Origin: an uncultured Bacillota bacterium
Lineage (GTDB): Bacteria; Bacillota; Clostridia; Tissierellales; Tissierellaceae
DNA: 42,868 nucleotides
Direction of reading: 5' to 3'
NCBI GenBank assembly: GCA_937951995.1
Contig: CALGAG010000140.1
Location: 1 to 42,868 of the forward strand
Position numbers and translations under genes: made by a program. The notes below the pieces were generated by a model. That model ran no database searches, was not told the DNA's origin, and was given only the letters and a program-made list of their open reading frames with translations. Positions 7,650 through 15,679 of the stretch are shown piece after piece. Every line of letters begins with the position of its first letter. Within the stretch, counting starts at the first letter, position 1.

Positions 7650-8924
7650 CTATTTCTCCAGCTTTTCCATGCCTCCCATGTACTTTCTAAGGGCTTCAGG
7701 AATAGTTACGGTTCCATCTTCCTCCTGGAAGTTTTCAAGAATTGCTGCGAATGTCCTTCCAACTGCAAGGCCGCTGCCATTTAGAGTGTGGAGGTATTCT
7801 ACCTTGCCGCTATCCTCCCGTCTGAATCTCAGGTTGGCTCTTCTTGACTGGAAGTCCTCGAAGTTACTGCAGCTTGAAATTTCAACATACCTGTTGTAGC
7901 TTGGCATCCATACCTCAACATCATAGGTCTTTGCAGATGAGAAGCCAAGGTCCCCTGTGCTTAGCATTACAACCCTGTAAGGAATTCCCAGCCTCTTCAG
8001 AACCTCCTCAGCGTTGTTGGTGAGGGTTTCAAGCTCCTCGTATGACTTGTCAGGATGTGAAAACTTCACCATCTCAACCTTGTCAAACTGGTGGTTTCTA
8101 ATAAGTCCTCTCGTGTCCCTGCCTGCAGATCCCGCCTCCTGTCTGAAGCAAGGGGTGTAGGCGGTGTAATATATCGGCAACTGGTCCTCTGTAATGATCT
8201 CATCCCTCAAGAGATTTGTAAGTGGTACCTCTGCTGTAGGAACAAGGAAGAAGTCCTTGCTGGGAACATGGAACATGTCCTCCTCAAATTTTGGCAGCTG
8301 ACCTGTTCCAACCATGCTGTCCCTGTTGACCATAAAGGGGGTGGACATTTCAGTGTAGCCGTGCTCACCTGTATGAAGGTCCAGCATAAAGCCTATTATG
8401 GCCCTTTCAAGTCTTGCACCAGCACCCTTGAAAACGCTGAATCTGGCTCCGGAAATCTTTGATGCTCTTTCAAAATCAAGGACGTCCAGCTCAGTTCCAA
8501 TGTCCCAGTGGGCTTTTGGCTCAAAATTGAACTCCTTTGGGGTTCCGTGCTTTCTAACTTCAACATTGTCCTCGTCGGACTCACCCTCAACAACGGTATT
8601 GTGGGGGGTGTTTGGAATCTGAAGAAGCAGGGTCTTCAGCTCATCATCGACATCCTTCACCTGACCATCAAATTCCTTGACCTTGTCTGAAAGTTCCTTC
8701 ATTTGTGCAAATACCGGCTCCACATCCTTGCCTTCCTTCTTCAGCTTGGGGATCTCCTTTGAAACCCTGTTCTGTTCCGCCTTCATCTCCTCAACATGGA
8801 CAAGCAATTCCCTCCGCTTCTCATCAAGCTCAAGTACCCTGTCGATGGGATAATCTCCGTGCCTTTTTGCCAGAGCTTCCTTTACCTCCTGTGCATCCAT
8901 TCTGATTCTCTTGATATCCAACAT
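7650..8924 (-). CDS. serS: Serine--tRNA ligase
   Basis: Charges tRNA-Ser (and tRNA-Sec in selenocysteine users) with serine in the cytoplasm. The 424-residue length is typical. The N-terminal tRNA-binding coiled coil spans about residues 1-105 (charged, KELSDKVKEFDGQVKDVD). The class II catalytic domain follows, with motif 2 (FRQEAGSAGRDTRGLIRNHQ) and motif 3 (GSGLAVGRTFAAILEN). AGGAGG precedes the ATG. A T-box leader sits upstream, so expression should rise when tRNA-Ser is uncharged. The gene is monocistronic, with a hairpin directly after the stop. Confidence 0.97.
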   Translation of the reverse strand: MLDIKRIRMDAQEVKEALAKRHGDYPIDRVLELDEKRRELLVHVEEMKAEQNRVSKEIPKLKKEGKDVEPVFAQMKELSDKVKEFDGQVKDVDDELKTLLLQIPNTPHNTVVEGESDEDNVEVRKHGTPKEFNFEPKAHWDIGTELDVLDFERASKISGARFSVFKGAGARLERAIIGFMLDLHTGEHGYTEMSTPFMVNRDSMVGTGQLPKFEEDMFHVPSKDFFLVPTAEVPLTNLLRDEIITEDQLPIYYTAYTPCFRQEAGSAGRDTRGLIRNHQFDKVEMVKFSHPDKSYEELETLTNNAEEVLKRLGIPYRVVMLSTGDLGFSSAKTYDVEVWMPSYNRYVEISSCSNFEDFQSRRANLRFRREDSGKVEYLHTLNGSGLAVGRTFAAILENFQEEDGTVTIPEALRKYMGGMEKLEK

Positions 8925-8956
8925 AATAATCCTCCTCCTAATCGTACTTCTGGTAA

Positions 8957-8996
8957 TAAAAAAACTCCCATCCCAATAAAATATAGGGACGAGAGT
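8957..8996 (-). terminator. T-box-controlled terminator
   Basis: The stem at 8964-8996 has 11-base arms with one mismatch, followed on the minus strand by TTTTTTT. The T-box core just upstream can form the competing antiterminator. Confidence 0.9.
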
Positions 8997-9158
8997 ATAC
9001 CCGCGTTGCCACCCTAGTTAACCGCATCAGCGGTTCACTCGAATTTCCTAGGCTCAGGGTCGGATTCTGCAATTCCATCTGACGGTTTTCACCAGCCACC
9101 GACTCTCTTAAAGACTTTCCTGCATACTATTTCCCTTCACTGCCCTATTTAATTAAAA
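8957..9158 (-). promoter_or_regulatory. T-box leader of serS
   Basis: tRNA-sensing riboswitch that lets serS be transcribed when uncharged tRNA-Ser is bound. The minus strand contains the conserved T-box core AGGGTGGCAACGCGG (9001-9015). A terminator follows, with arms ACTCTCGTCCC / GGGATGGGAGT (8964-8996) and a T run. Stem I features include AGTA near the 5' end and an AGAGAG motif. In GAATCCGA the triplet TCC (9062-9064) is the probable specifier, a serine codon. Confidence 0.92.
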
Positions 9159-9161
9159 TCC

Positions 9162-9189
9162 ATTATAGCATATCTGAGTTCAATGTCAA
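9162..9189 (-). promoter_or_regulatory. serS promoter
   Basis: Consensus TTGACA (9184-9189), a 16-base spacer and consensus TATAAT (9162-9167) on the minus strand. This places the transcript start at the beginning of the T-box leader. Confidence 0.8.
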
Positions 9190-9193
9190 TACA

Positions 9194-9994
9194 CTAATCT
9201 TTGTATGGAGGGATTTCCAGGGTCCTTATCTCTCCAACATCTCTCATTTCTAGCTTGTTCAGGACCTTTCGATAAATTTCAGGCGATCCTGATGTGAGCA
9301 CCTGAAGACTTCCCTTGCCTTCCTTCTTGAGGATCCCCTTGTCGTGGAGGACCACCCTCATGGCCTTGGCCTGCTGGAAGCCTGGGTTAATATAGTTGAG
9401 GGTTGGATCCAGCTCAAGGAAAATATCCTCGACAATTGGATAGTGGGTACATGCAAGAACTATGTTGTAGAAATTCCCCATCTGGGATATACTCTCAAGA
9501 TGCCCGCCTATGGTGTCATATATCTCTCTTGATTTGTAATCTCCCTTGTCCACCAGCTCAGCAAGTCTGGGACTCTTTTCAGAGGATATTTCATAATCCT
9601 TTCTTCTTTCCCTCAGGAGCCTTTCATAAGCCTTTGTCCTTATGGTGAAATCAGTTCCAAGTATTACCATCTTATCTATTCCCATGTTCTCAATATGGTC
9701 AACGGTTGGGGTAATTATATCAACAATTGGGAAATCAAACCTGTCCCTGAATCTGTCAGCTATTGTTGAAATGGTGTTGCATGCTATGGCCACCATCTTC
9801 ACATTTCTCTTCTCAAAGTACTTGAGCATAGCCATTGTAAGCCTAAAAATCTCATCCTCGTCACGATTTCCGTAGGGTACATTCTTGCTGTCTCCAAAGT
9901 AAATTATGTCCTCGTGTGGAAGGATTTTTTGGATTGATTTTACAACTGTCAGTCCTCCTACTCCTGAGTCCAGTACTCCAATAGGTTTCTCCAT
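9194..9994 (-). CDS. murI: Glutamate racemase
   Basis: Makes D-glutamate for peptidoglycan from L-glutamate by a two-cysteine, cofactor-free mechanism. The 266 residues carry the start motif GVLDSGVGGLTVV, the YFGDSKNVPYG segment, the first catalytic cysteine in AIACNTIST (Cys72) and the second in LACTHYPI, all standard for MurI/RacE. TTAGGAGGAATTAG precedes the ATG. The gene lies 16 bases after the PTS-type permease and is the last gene of the run from the GNAT gene. Its stop lies just before the serS promoter; I see no separate terminator. Confidence 0.95.
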   Translation of the reverse strand: MEKPIGVLDSGVGGLTVVKSIQKILPHEDIIYFGDSKNVPYGNRDEDEIFRLTMAMLKYFEKRNVKMVAIACNTISTIADRFRDRFDFPIVDIITPTVDHIENMGIDKMVILGTDFTIRTKAYERLLRERRKDYEISSEKSPRLAELVDKGDYKSREIYDTIGGHLESISQMGNFYNIVLACTHYPIVEDIFLELDPTLNYINPGFQQAKAMRVVLHDKGILKKEGKGSLQVLTSGSPEIYRKVLNKLEMRDVGEIRTLEIPPYKD

Positions 9995-10010
9995 CTAATT
10001 CCTCCTAAAA

Positions 10011-11030
10011 TTATAGTGACATGTCCCCTCTTTTTATGTAGCCCTTTTTTCTCATCCATTCAGATACGGAAAATGAGATCAGGCCGGGGAAAACAAAGTG
10101 CATCATTAAAATCATCAAGAATACATATAGGCTTGGACCCATGGTTTCCACCATGGCAAACTGGCCTACAAGGCCGCTTGTCCCCATTCCGGCTCCAAGT
10201 GAATTGCTTCTCATCTCAAGGAGATAGGTTGACACAGGTCCAAGGATGGCCGAAGCGATAATTGAGGGTATCCATATAAGAGGGTTCCTTACTATATTTG
10301 GAATCTGTAGCATGGAGGTTCCAAGTCCCTGAGCCACCAGTCCACCCATCCCATTCTCCCTGTAGGAGGCGATTGCAAATCCAACCATGTTGGCTGCACA
10401 CCCTACGGTTGCCGCTCCCGCTGCAAGGCCTGAAAGGTTAAGTGATATGGCAAGGGCTGCAGAGCTTATTGGTAGGGTAAGGGTTATGCCCATGATTACA
10501 GACACTATTATCCCCATGGGTATTCTGTGCATCTCAGTAGCCTGATTGATAATTGCACCAATCCCATTCATGAATGCCGCTATGTAGGGTGATATGTAGC
10601 TTCCAACCAAGCCTCCCACAAGGATCGTTATCATTGGAACCAGTATTATATCAAACTTGGTCCTTCCTGCCACCAGCTTGGACAGCTCTGCTCCCGCCAG
10701 GGCAGCCACAAAGGCCCCAACAGGCTCACCGATTGCAATGGCTGCTGTTGCTCCATCAAAGGATACACTTCCCGCACCTATGGCGCCGGCCACCGCTGAA
10801 GCAAATATTCCAAGGGGAGGGGCTCCCACGCTGTATGCCACTCCCACTCCAATTGCCGGCCCCATCATCCTCTGGGCAACATTGCCAAAATACACAAGGG
10901 ATGGAATATCCCCATATACTCCAATCTGTCTGATGATAAGTCCGATCAGCAGGGATGAAAACAGCCCTAGGGCCATCCCGTTAAGTGTCTTTACAATGTA
11001 GTCCTGTATACCTGTTGCTCTTTTTGCCAT
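10011..11030 (-). CDS. PTS-type sugar permease, EIIC_2 family
   Basis: A 339-residue membrane protein resembling the PTS_EIIC_2 family (annotated as PTS sugar transporter subunit IIC). It consists almost wholly of hydrophobic, Gly/Ala-rich helices (LGLFSSLLIGLIIRQIGVYG, GVGVAYSVGAPPLGIFASAV, PISSAALAISLNLSGLAAGA) and has a short basic C-terminus. No IIA or IIB domain is fused and none is encoded nearby, so it may work with general PTS proteins encoded elsewhere or may not be a phosphotransferase permease at all. It sits between the helicase loader gene and murI with short gaps on both sides, suggesting co-transcription without functional logic. Substrate unknown. Confidence 0.8.
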   Translation of the reverse strand: MAKRATGIQDYIVKTLNGMALGLFSSLLIGLIIRQIGVYGDIPSLVYFGNVAQRMMGPAIGVGVAYSVGAPPLGIFASAVAGAIGAGSVSFDGATAAIAIGEPVGAFVAALAGAELSKLVAGRTKFDIILVPMITILVGGLVGSYISPYIAAFMNGIGAIINQATEMHRIPMGIIVSVIMGITLTLPISSAALAISLNLSGLAAGAATVGCAANMVGFAIASYRENGMGGLVAQGLGTSMLQIPNIVRNPLIWIPSIIASAILGPVSTYLLEMRSNSLGAGMGTSGLVGQFAMVETMGPSLYVFLMILMMHFVFPGLISFSVSEWMRKKGYIKRGDMSL

Positions 11031-11049
11031 TATTCGACTCCTTTTAAAT

Positions 11050-12030
11050 TTATTCCCATCTCAGGTCTTTTCCGTAGAACCTCAAGGGTATGAATTTATC
11101 AAATATCCTTGAAAATACCCTGTCGGTATATATCTCGGATATTTCATTTGGTGTAAGGTTTGTTGATATTATGGTCTTTTTGCCTGCAAGTAGTCTTGTG
11201 TTGACTATATTGAATATCTCAGCATTTGTGAAGGTGTTGGAAATCTCTGTTCCAAGGTCATCAATTATCAGAAGGTCCGCCTGAAAGAGCAGGTCATACT
11301 CGTAGTCAGAAATCTCCCTGCTTCCCTTGCCAAACCTTCTCTTTTCAAGGATATCCAGGATTGTGAAGGCAGTCTGGTAGATTACTATCTTGTTCTTGTC
11401 CAGTAGGGCCTTTGCAATGCAACTGCACAGGAAGGTCTTACCCAGGCCTGTTGTTCCGTAGAAAAGCAGGTTTTCACCATTATTCTCTTCAAAGTTTCCT
11501 ATAAATCCTTCAGCATAGCTTAATATATCCAGCATGTTCTCCCTTGGGGTGAGGTCTTCACCATCAAAAGCTTCCTGGCTGAAGAGGTCTATGTTGAATT
11601 TCTGGAAATTCTCCTTGTGGAGGATGTTCTCCAGGTTGGACATCTTGTAGGACCTGTTGATAAGAAGCTGCTTCATGCAGTTGCACCTTTTTGAATCCTC
11701 TACATAACCAGTATCCTTGCAGAGATTGCAGGTATACCTGGGCTCCAGATAGTCCGGGGAAATGTTTCCCTCCGTCAGGACAAAGGCTTTTTCCATCTTC
11801 AGGGATTCAATCTTCTTCCTGGCCTCCTTGGCTGCACTTTCTGAGTCTTCCGGCTTTAAAAGTACCCTCTTGGCCATCCTTAGTCCCGTAGCCCTTATTT
11901 CATCATCCAGCTGCTTCACTCTTGGCAGCTTTCTGTAGACCTCCTGCTGTCGTATTCTCAAATCCTTCTCTGCATTATCTCTTCTCTTCTCGTATATGAG
12001 CTGTATCTCCTTCAATACTGGATTATTCAT
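11050..12030 (-). CDS. DnaI/DnaC-like helicase-loader ATPase
   Basis: AAA+ ATPase of the DnaC/DnaI type, expected to load the replicative helicase. An N-terminal helical, charged region (about 1-110) is followed by a four-cysteine zinc motif (CNLCKDTG and CNC). The AAA+ core has Walker A (GTTGLGKT), Walker B (LLIIDDLG) and a sensor/arginine segment near the C-terminus. The start is placed at ATG 12030 (MNNPVLKE), overlapping the upstream DnaD-gene stop by 8 bases, because residues predicted further upstream are basic, low-complexity and lie in another gene's frame. Its pairing with a DnaD-domain gene supports a primosome role. Confidence 0.9.
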   Translation of the reverse strand: MNNPVLKEIQLIYEKRRDNAEKDLRIRQQEVYRKLPRVKQLDDEIRATGLRMAKRVLLKPEDSESAAKEARKKIESLKMEKAFVLTEGNISPDYLEPRYTCNLCKDTGYVEDSKRCNCMKQLLINRSYKMSNLENILHKENFQKFNIDLFSQEAFDGEDLTPRENMLDILSYAEGFIGNFEENNGENLLFYGTTGLGKTFLCSCIAKALLDKNKIVIYQTAFTILDILEKRRFGKGSREISDYEYDLLFQADLLIIDDLGTEISNTFTNAEIFNIVNTRLLAGKKTIISTNLTPNEISEIYTDRVFSRIFDKFIPLRFYGKDLRWE

Positions 12031-13111
12031 CAGAACCACCGTTTCCCTTCGCTCTGTGGGCTTCACGCTTTCTCTTGGCCATCTTCTCAAGGTCTTCAGC
12101 TGAATATTTCGCACTTCTTTGTTCAAAGTTATGGAATCTTGTCTTATGAGGCGCGGCCTTTTTTCCCGAAGTCTTGTAGGTCTTTTTTTCAGCCTTATCC
12201 TCTGGCTTGTCAAGGACATCTATATCCTCGATCTTTCTAATTCCCTTCCTGTACCAGTCACTTATGACCCCATCAATATAGTTGACAGTCGGATACTGGA
12301 CCTTGTTTGCCGCCTCACAACCCTTGAGTACAAGTTCCATGGGATAGCCGTACTGGTCAAACCACTTGTTGACAAGGTTCAGGTCACCGTCTGTAACCCC
12401 CTTGTGCTCTAGGCCGATGGATTTCATGACCTTCTGGTACCTGAAATACTTCTGGTCCACCTTGTTGAAATAGTCCATGACAGCATCCATGTTTGTCAGT
12501 CCCTGGTCGTACCAGTTTCGTATTATTCCTTCAACATATTTTACGCTTCTCTTGTTCTTCATTTCAGCCCCATAGCTGAAGGCCTTCTCGATCACATCGG
12601 GATTCATGTTGTAGTCCTGAATCCATGAAAGGATCTGCTTTTTCTCCATTGGAGCCGTAGGTCTTCGCATCATGAAATCTATGTTGTTGAACATCTTGTT
12701 TATGACAGGAATCTGGTTTGCCTCAATAAGGTCTTTTTGGCTTGATTGGCGAGGCTCTTTCTCCTTTGTTGTACTGGACTGGTTCATAAGGTTGTTCTTT
12801 ATGAAGAGTTGCTTCAGGTTTAGAAACACAACCTGGTAATCTACATCATCAGAGCCTTCTTTTCTTATTATCCCCTTGTTCTCCCAAAAATCCCAGGCCC
12901 TCAGAACGTCCTCCATTGGTATGTCCAAATGCTTTGAAATGGTCTTGTTGGTTACCTCGATTCTGTGGTCCCTGTCATGGGCATATTTATAGCCCAGCAA
13001 ATAGACCTTCACATAGGTTCCATTGGCCATGGGCATGTAGTCGTTGATAAATATATTCTCAATGGGAGTGTCCCCCAGGTCCATATCTGTGGTTTCAATT
13101 ATAAAACTCAT
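12023..13111 (-). CDS. DnaD-domain replication protein
   Basis: A 362-residue primosomal-type protein. The N-terminal winged-helix-like part (about 1-115) is followed by two DnaD/DnaB_2-like repeats, each ending in the characteristic pattern of an aromatic-rich YVEGIIRNWYDQGL (about 155-170) and YIDGVISDWYRKGI (about 265-280). A basic, Lys/Arg-rich tail follows. This layout is common in Clostridia, where such proteins act in initiation or restart together with the DnaI-like ATPase encoded next. The start overlaps the GNAT stop by ATGA, and the end overlaps the loader gene by 8 bases, so the three are translationally coupled. Confidence 0.88.
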   Translation of the reverse strand: MSFIIETTDMDLGDTPIENIFINDYMPMANGTYVKVYLLGYKYAHDRDHRIEVTNKTISKHLDIPMEDVLRAWDFWENKGIIRKEGSDDVDYQVVFLNLKQLFIKNNLMNQSSTTKEKEPRQSSQKDLIEANQIPVINKMFNNIDFMMRRPTAPMEKKQILSWIQDYNMNPDVIEKAFSYGAEMKNKRSVKYVEGIIRNWYDQGLTNMDAVMDYFNKVDQKYFRYQKVMKSIGLEHKGVTDGDLNLVNKWFDQYGYPMELVLKGCEAANKVQYPTVNYIDGVISDWYRKGIRKIEDIDVLDKPEDKAEKKTYKTSGKKAAPHKTRFHNFEQRSAKYSAEDLEKMAKRKREAHRAKGNGGSDE

Positions 13112-13725
13112 CGGTCAATCATCCCCTCAAAGCCTTCTTGTCTCTCTTCATATCTTTTTTTGGTCAGCTTCATTTTGTAGATATAATTATATATCTTTTC
13201 ATCTTTAAATACAAAACAAGATTTTGAAGCCATTATATCAGGATGGTCCTTGGAAACTCCCTCAACCGGGAAAAGGTCTGTGTAGTACTGTATTGGAATA
13301 AACCCGAGTTTTTCATAGACCCTTAAGGCCCTTTTATTGAATTCAGCCACCTCGAGATAAAGGGTCTTCATTCTCATACCATTGAAATACTTGGGTAGAA
13401 ATGCCTCCAGACTTTCAGTTCCATAACCCCTGTCCATGTAATCCGGGTCAAACACTATTCCCAGGTATGCACTTCTCCTGATGAAGTCCTTGTTCTTTAT
13501 CCCCAGGTATCCCACAAGATTCCCTTCCTCATTGTGGACGCCAAAGTACTTGTTCCAGATTGTAAAAGTCTTGTATCTGAACCATCTCTTTACTTCTATG
13601 TCATTTTCAAATGGGAAATTGTAGTCTCCCAAAAGTACAGTTTCATGGACGCCCCAGCCTTTCATGGATTTTGCATCTTCCATGGTCAAGGGGGAAAGTA
13701 TAACCCTTTTTCCTTTTATTATCAT
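13108..13725 (-). CDS. GNAT-family N-acetyltransferase
   Basis: RimJ/RimL-like acetyltransferase of about 205 residues. It begins with the standard MIIKGKRVILSPLT strand and has a middle segment with GYLGI, the acetyl-CoA-binding loop in the region of DRGYGTESLEAFL, and the late motif NKRALRVYEKLGF. The acceptor could be a ribosomal protein, a small molecule or an antibiotic; the sequence does not say. Either ATG 13725 or GTG 13734 could start it: GGAG lies 11 bases before the ATG but only about 2 before the GTG, and the ATG also matches family N-termini. The gene begins right behind the dnaB terminator. Confidence 0.85.
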   Translation of the reverse strand: MIIKGKRVILSPLTMEDAKSMKGWGVHETVLLGDYNFPFENDIEVKRWFRYKTFTIWNKYFGVHNEEGNLVGYLGIKNKDFIRRSAYLGIVFDPDYMDRGYGTESLEAFLPKYFNGMRMKTLYLEVAEFNKRALRVYEKLGFIPIQYYTDLFPVEGVSKDHPDIMASKSCFVFKDEKIYNYIYKMKLTKKRYEERQEGFEGMIDR

Positions 13726-13740
13726 CTTTTTCACATCTCC

Positions 13741-13776
13741 AAAAAAATAACCTCGAGGTCTCCCCTCGAAGTTATT
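13741..13776 (-). terminator. Rho-independent terminator after dnaB
   Basis: The minus-strand stem AATAACTTCGAGG / CCTCGAGGTTATT (13746-13776, one wobble pair) is followed by TTTTTTT (13741-13747). The T run abuts the ribosome site of the GNAT gene. Confidence 0.88.
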
Positions 13777-13802
13777 TTACACTATTATCCTCAGTTAATC
13801 AA
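13774..13802 (-). promoter_or_regulatory. Promoter nested in the dnaB terminator, for the GNAT-dnaD-dnaI genes
   Basis: Minus-strand TTGATT (13797-13802), a 17-base spacer and TAAAAT (13774-13779). The -10 overlaps the first arm of the terminator, so RNA started here would lack part of that arm and should escape termination. Confidence 0.55.
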
Positions 13803-13873
13803 AGACTAGTTCGTTGATTCCCAAAGCTTTAAAATGTGTCAATTCAGGGTTTGGTCTGACCCTTCAATGGACT

Positions 13874-15220
13874 TTAACCATTACCCGGCTCGATATACCT
13901 TTCCATATTGAGAAACTTGGTGTACTCATGCTTGAACACAAGATCAACCTGTCCAGTTGGACCATTTCTGTGCTTTGCAATTATTACCTCGCCTATGTTC
14001 TTCTTCTCTGACTCCTGGTCGTAATAATCATCCCTGTACAGGAACATTACAACGTCTGCATCCTGCTCAATGGCTCCCGACTCCCTCAGGTCTGAAAGGA
14101 TGGGCCTGTGGTCCGATCGAAGCTCTGGAGCACGTGAAAGCTGGGAAAGGGCAAGGACCGGGCACTCCATTTCCTTGGCAATTGCCTTCAGGCCCCTTGA
14201 AATTGCAGAGATTTCCTGCTGCCTGTTCTCAACCCGTCCATCAGCCTGCATAAGCTGAAGGTAGTCTATGACTATCAGGTCCAGACCCTTCTCAACCTTG
14301 AGCCTACGGCACTTGGCCTTCATTTCCATCAGTGATATCCCCGCCGTGTCGTCTATGTAGATATCCATCTTGGAAAGTGGTGCCATGGCGTTTACAACCT
14401 TTATCCACTCGTCGTCGGAAAGGTTACCGCTTATTATCTTCTGCAGGTCAACATGTGCCGTTGCACTTATGATCCTCTGAACCAGCTGTTCCTTGGACAT
14501 CTCAAGGGAGAATACCGCAACCTTTCCATTTCCCTTTAGGGATGCATTTGTGGCTATGTTTATTCCAAGGGCCGTCTTTCCCATGGATGGTCTGGCAGCC
14601 AGGAGGACCAGGTCGGATTTCTGTAGACCTGACAACTTGTGGTCAAGGTCTGAAAATCCTGTAGTAAGACCCGTCAGCTCTCCCTTGTTGGCAGCCCTTT
14701 CCTCAATCTGGGCAAAGCTTGAAAGAAGGACCTCGCTTATTGGATGAAAACTCTGCTTGTGGGCCCCCTGGGTGATGTCGAATATGTTCTTTTCAGCTCT
14801 TTCAATTATTGAATTGACACTGTCAGAATTATCGTAGGCAAGGCCCATTATTTCATTGCTGGACCCAATCAGTCTTCTTAGTATTGACTTCTCCTGGACT
14901 ATGTCGCAGTAATACTTTGTATTTGCTGTAGTTGCTACACTTCCAGAAAGGTTTGCAAGGTAGGTCACCCCGCCTACTCCCTCAAGGGACCCCCGTCTCT
15001 TAAGCTCCTCTGAAAGTGTTACAAGGTCAACGGGCTCATTCCTGTTGTTAAGAACAAGCATAGCCTCATAGATCTCCTTGTTGGCCTCCTTGTAGAAGTC
15101 ATCTCCCCGAAGATGTTCTATTGCCGTGTTTATTGCCTCCTTGTCAAGAAGCATGGCCCCTATTACCGACTGCTCTGCCTCCATACTGTGTGGAGGGATT
15201 CTACCAATACCTGTTTCCAT
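13874..15220 (-). CDS. dnaB: Replicative DNA helicase
   Basis: Hexameric 5'-3' helicase at the replication fork (named DnaC in Bacillus). The 448 residues contain the N-terminal DnaB domain beginning RIPPHSMEAEQSVIGAMLLD, a linker, and the RecA-type core with Walker A (ARPSMGKTALG), the DDTAGISLMEM segment and the LIVIDYLQLM Walker B region. No intein is present. The start is ATG 15220, because AGAGGTG lies about 6 bases upstream; a GTG 9 bases earlier overlaps that ribosome site. It follows rplI by 12 bases and ends before a strong terminator. Confidence 0.96.
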   Translation of the reverse strand: METGIGRIPPHSMEAEQSVIGAMLLDKEAINTAIEHLRGDDFYKEANKEIYEAMLVLNNRNEPVDLVTLSEELKRRGSLEGVGGVTYLANLSGSVATTANTKYYCDIVQEKSILRRLIGSSNEIMGLAYDNSDSVNSIIERAEKNIFDITQGAHKQSFHPISEVLLSSFAQIEERAANKGELTGLTTGFSDLDHKLSGLQKSDLVLLAARPSMGKTALGINIATNASLKGNGKVAVFSLEMSKEQLVQRIISATAHVDLQKIISGNLSDDEWIKVVNAMAPLSKMDIYIDDTAGISLMEMKAKCRRLKVEKGLDLIVIDYLQLMQADGRVENRQQEISAISRGLKAIAKEMECPVLALSQLSRAPELRSDHRPILSDLRESGAIEQDADVVMFLYRDDYYDQESEKKNIGEVIIAKHRNGPTGQVDLVFKHEYTKFLNMERYIEPGNG

Positions 15221-15232
15221 GGGATTCACCTC

Positions 15233-15679
15233 TTATTCTGCAGCTACATCCACCTTTAAAGTAGCGGATACATCTGGATATACCTTCACTTCAACCTCGG
15301 TTACTCCGGTTGTCTTTATGTTGTCCTTCAGTTCTATCTTTCTCTTGTCTATATCAATCTTGTGCTGTTTTTTCAGCCCAGCTGCAATGTCCTGTGAGGT
15401 TACCGACCCGAAAAGTCTACCTTCGGTTCCGCCCTTTGCCTTGATATTCACAGTAAGCTTCTCGATTTTTTCCTTAAGCTCCAGGGCTTCCTTCATTTCC
15501 TGCTCCTTATTGGCAGCCTCCTTGGCCTTTGACTCCTCCCATTTCCTAAGGTTGTCAGCAGTTGCTTCAATTGCAATATTTCTTGGGATAAGGTAGTTTC
15601 TTGAATAACCGTCCTTTGCATTTACAAGGTCACCTGCCTTCCCCATTCCCTTGACATCCTTCAAAAGTATAACTTTCAT
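15233..15679 (-). CDS. rplI: 50S ribosomal protein bL9
   Basis: Large-subunit protein L9, 148 residues, with the two-domain form joined by a long helix. The N-terminal domain (MKVILLKDVKGMGKAGDLV, DGYSRNYLIPRNIA) is typical. The connecting helix is rich in Lys/Glu (about 40-75). The C-terminal domain contains GRLFGSVTSQDIA. The ATG shares one base with the gdpP stop (TAATG) and uses a GGAAGGTG site inside gdpP, so translation of the two is coupled. Confidence 0.97.
   Translation of the reverse strand: MKVILLKDVKGMGKAGDLVNAKDGYSRNYLIPRNIAIEATADNLRKWEESKAKEAANKEQEMKEALELKEKIEKLTVNIKAKGGTEGRLFGSVTSQDIAAGLKKQHKIDIDKRKIELKDNIKTTGVTEVEVKVYPDVSATLKVDVAAE

Noticed and set aside
12031..12219. Longer N-terminus for the DnaI-like protein
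   Set aside because: The extra 63 residues are basic low-complexity translation of the DnaD gene in another frame. The ATG at 12030 matches the family.
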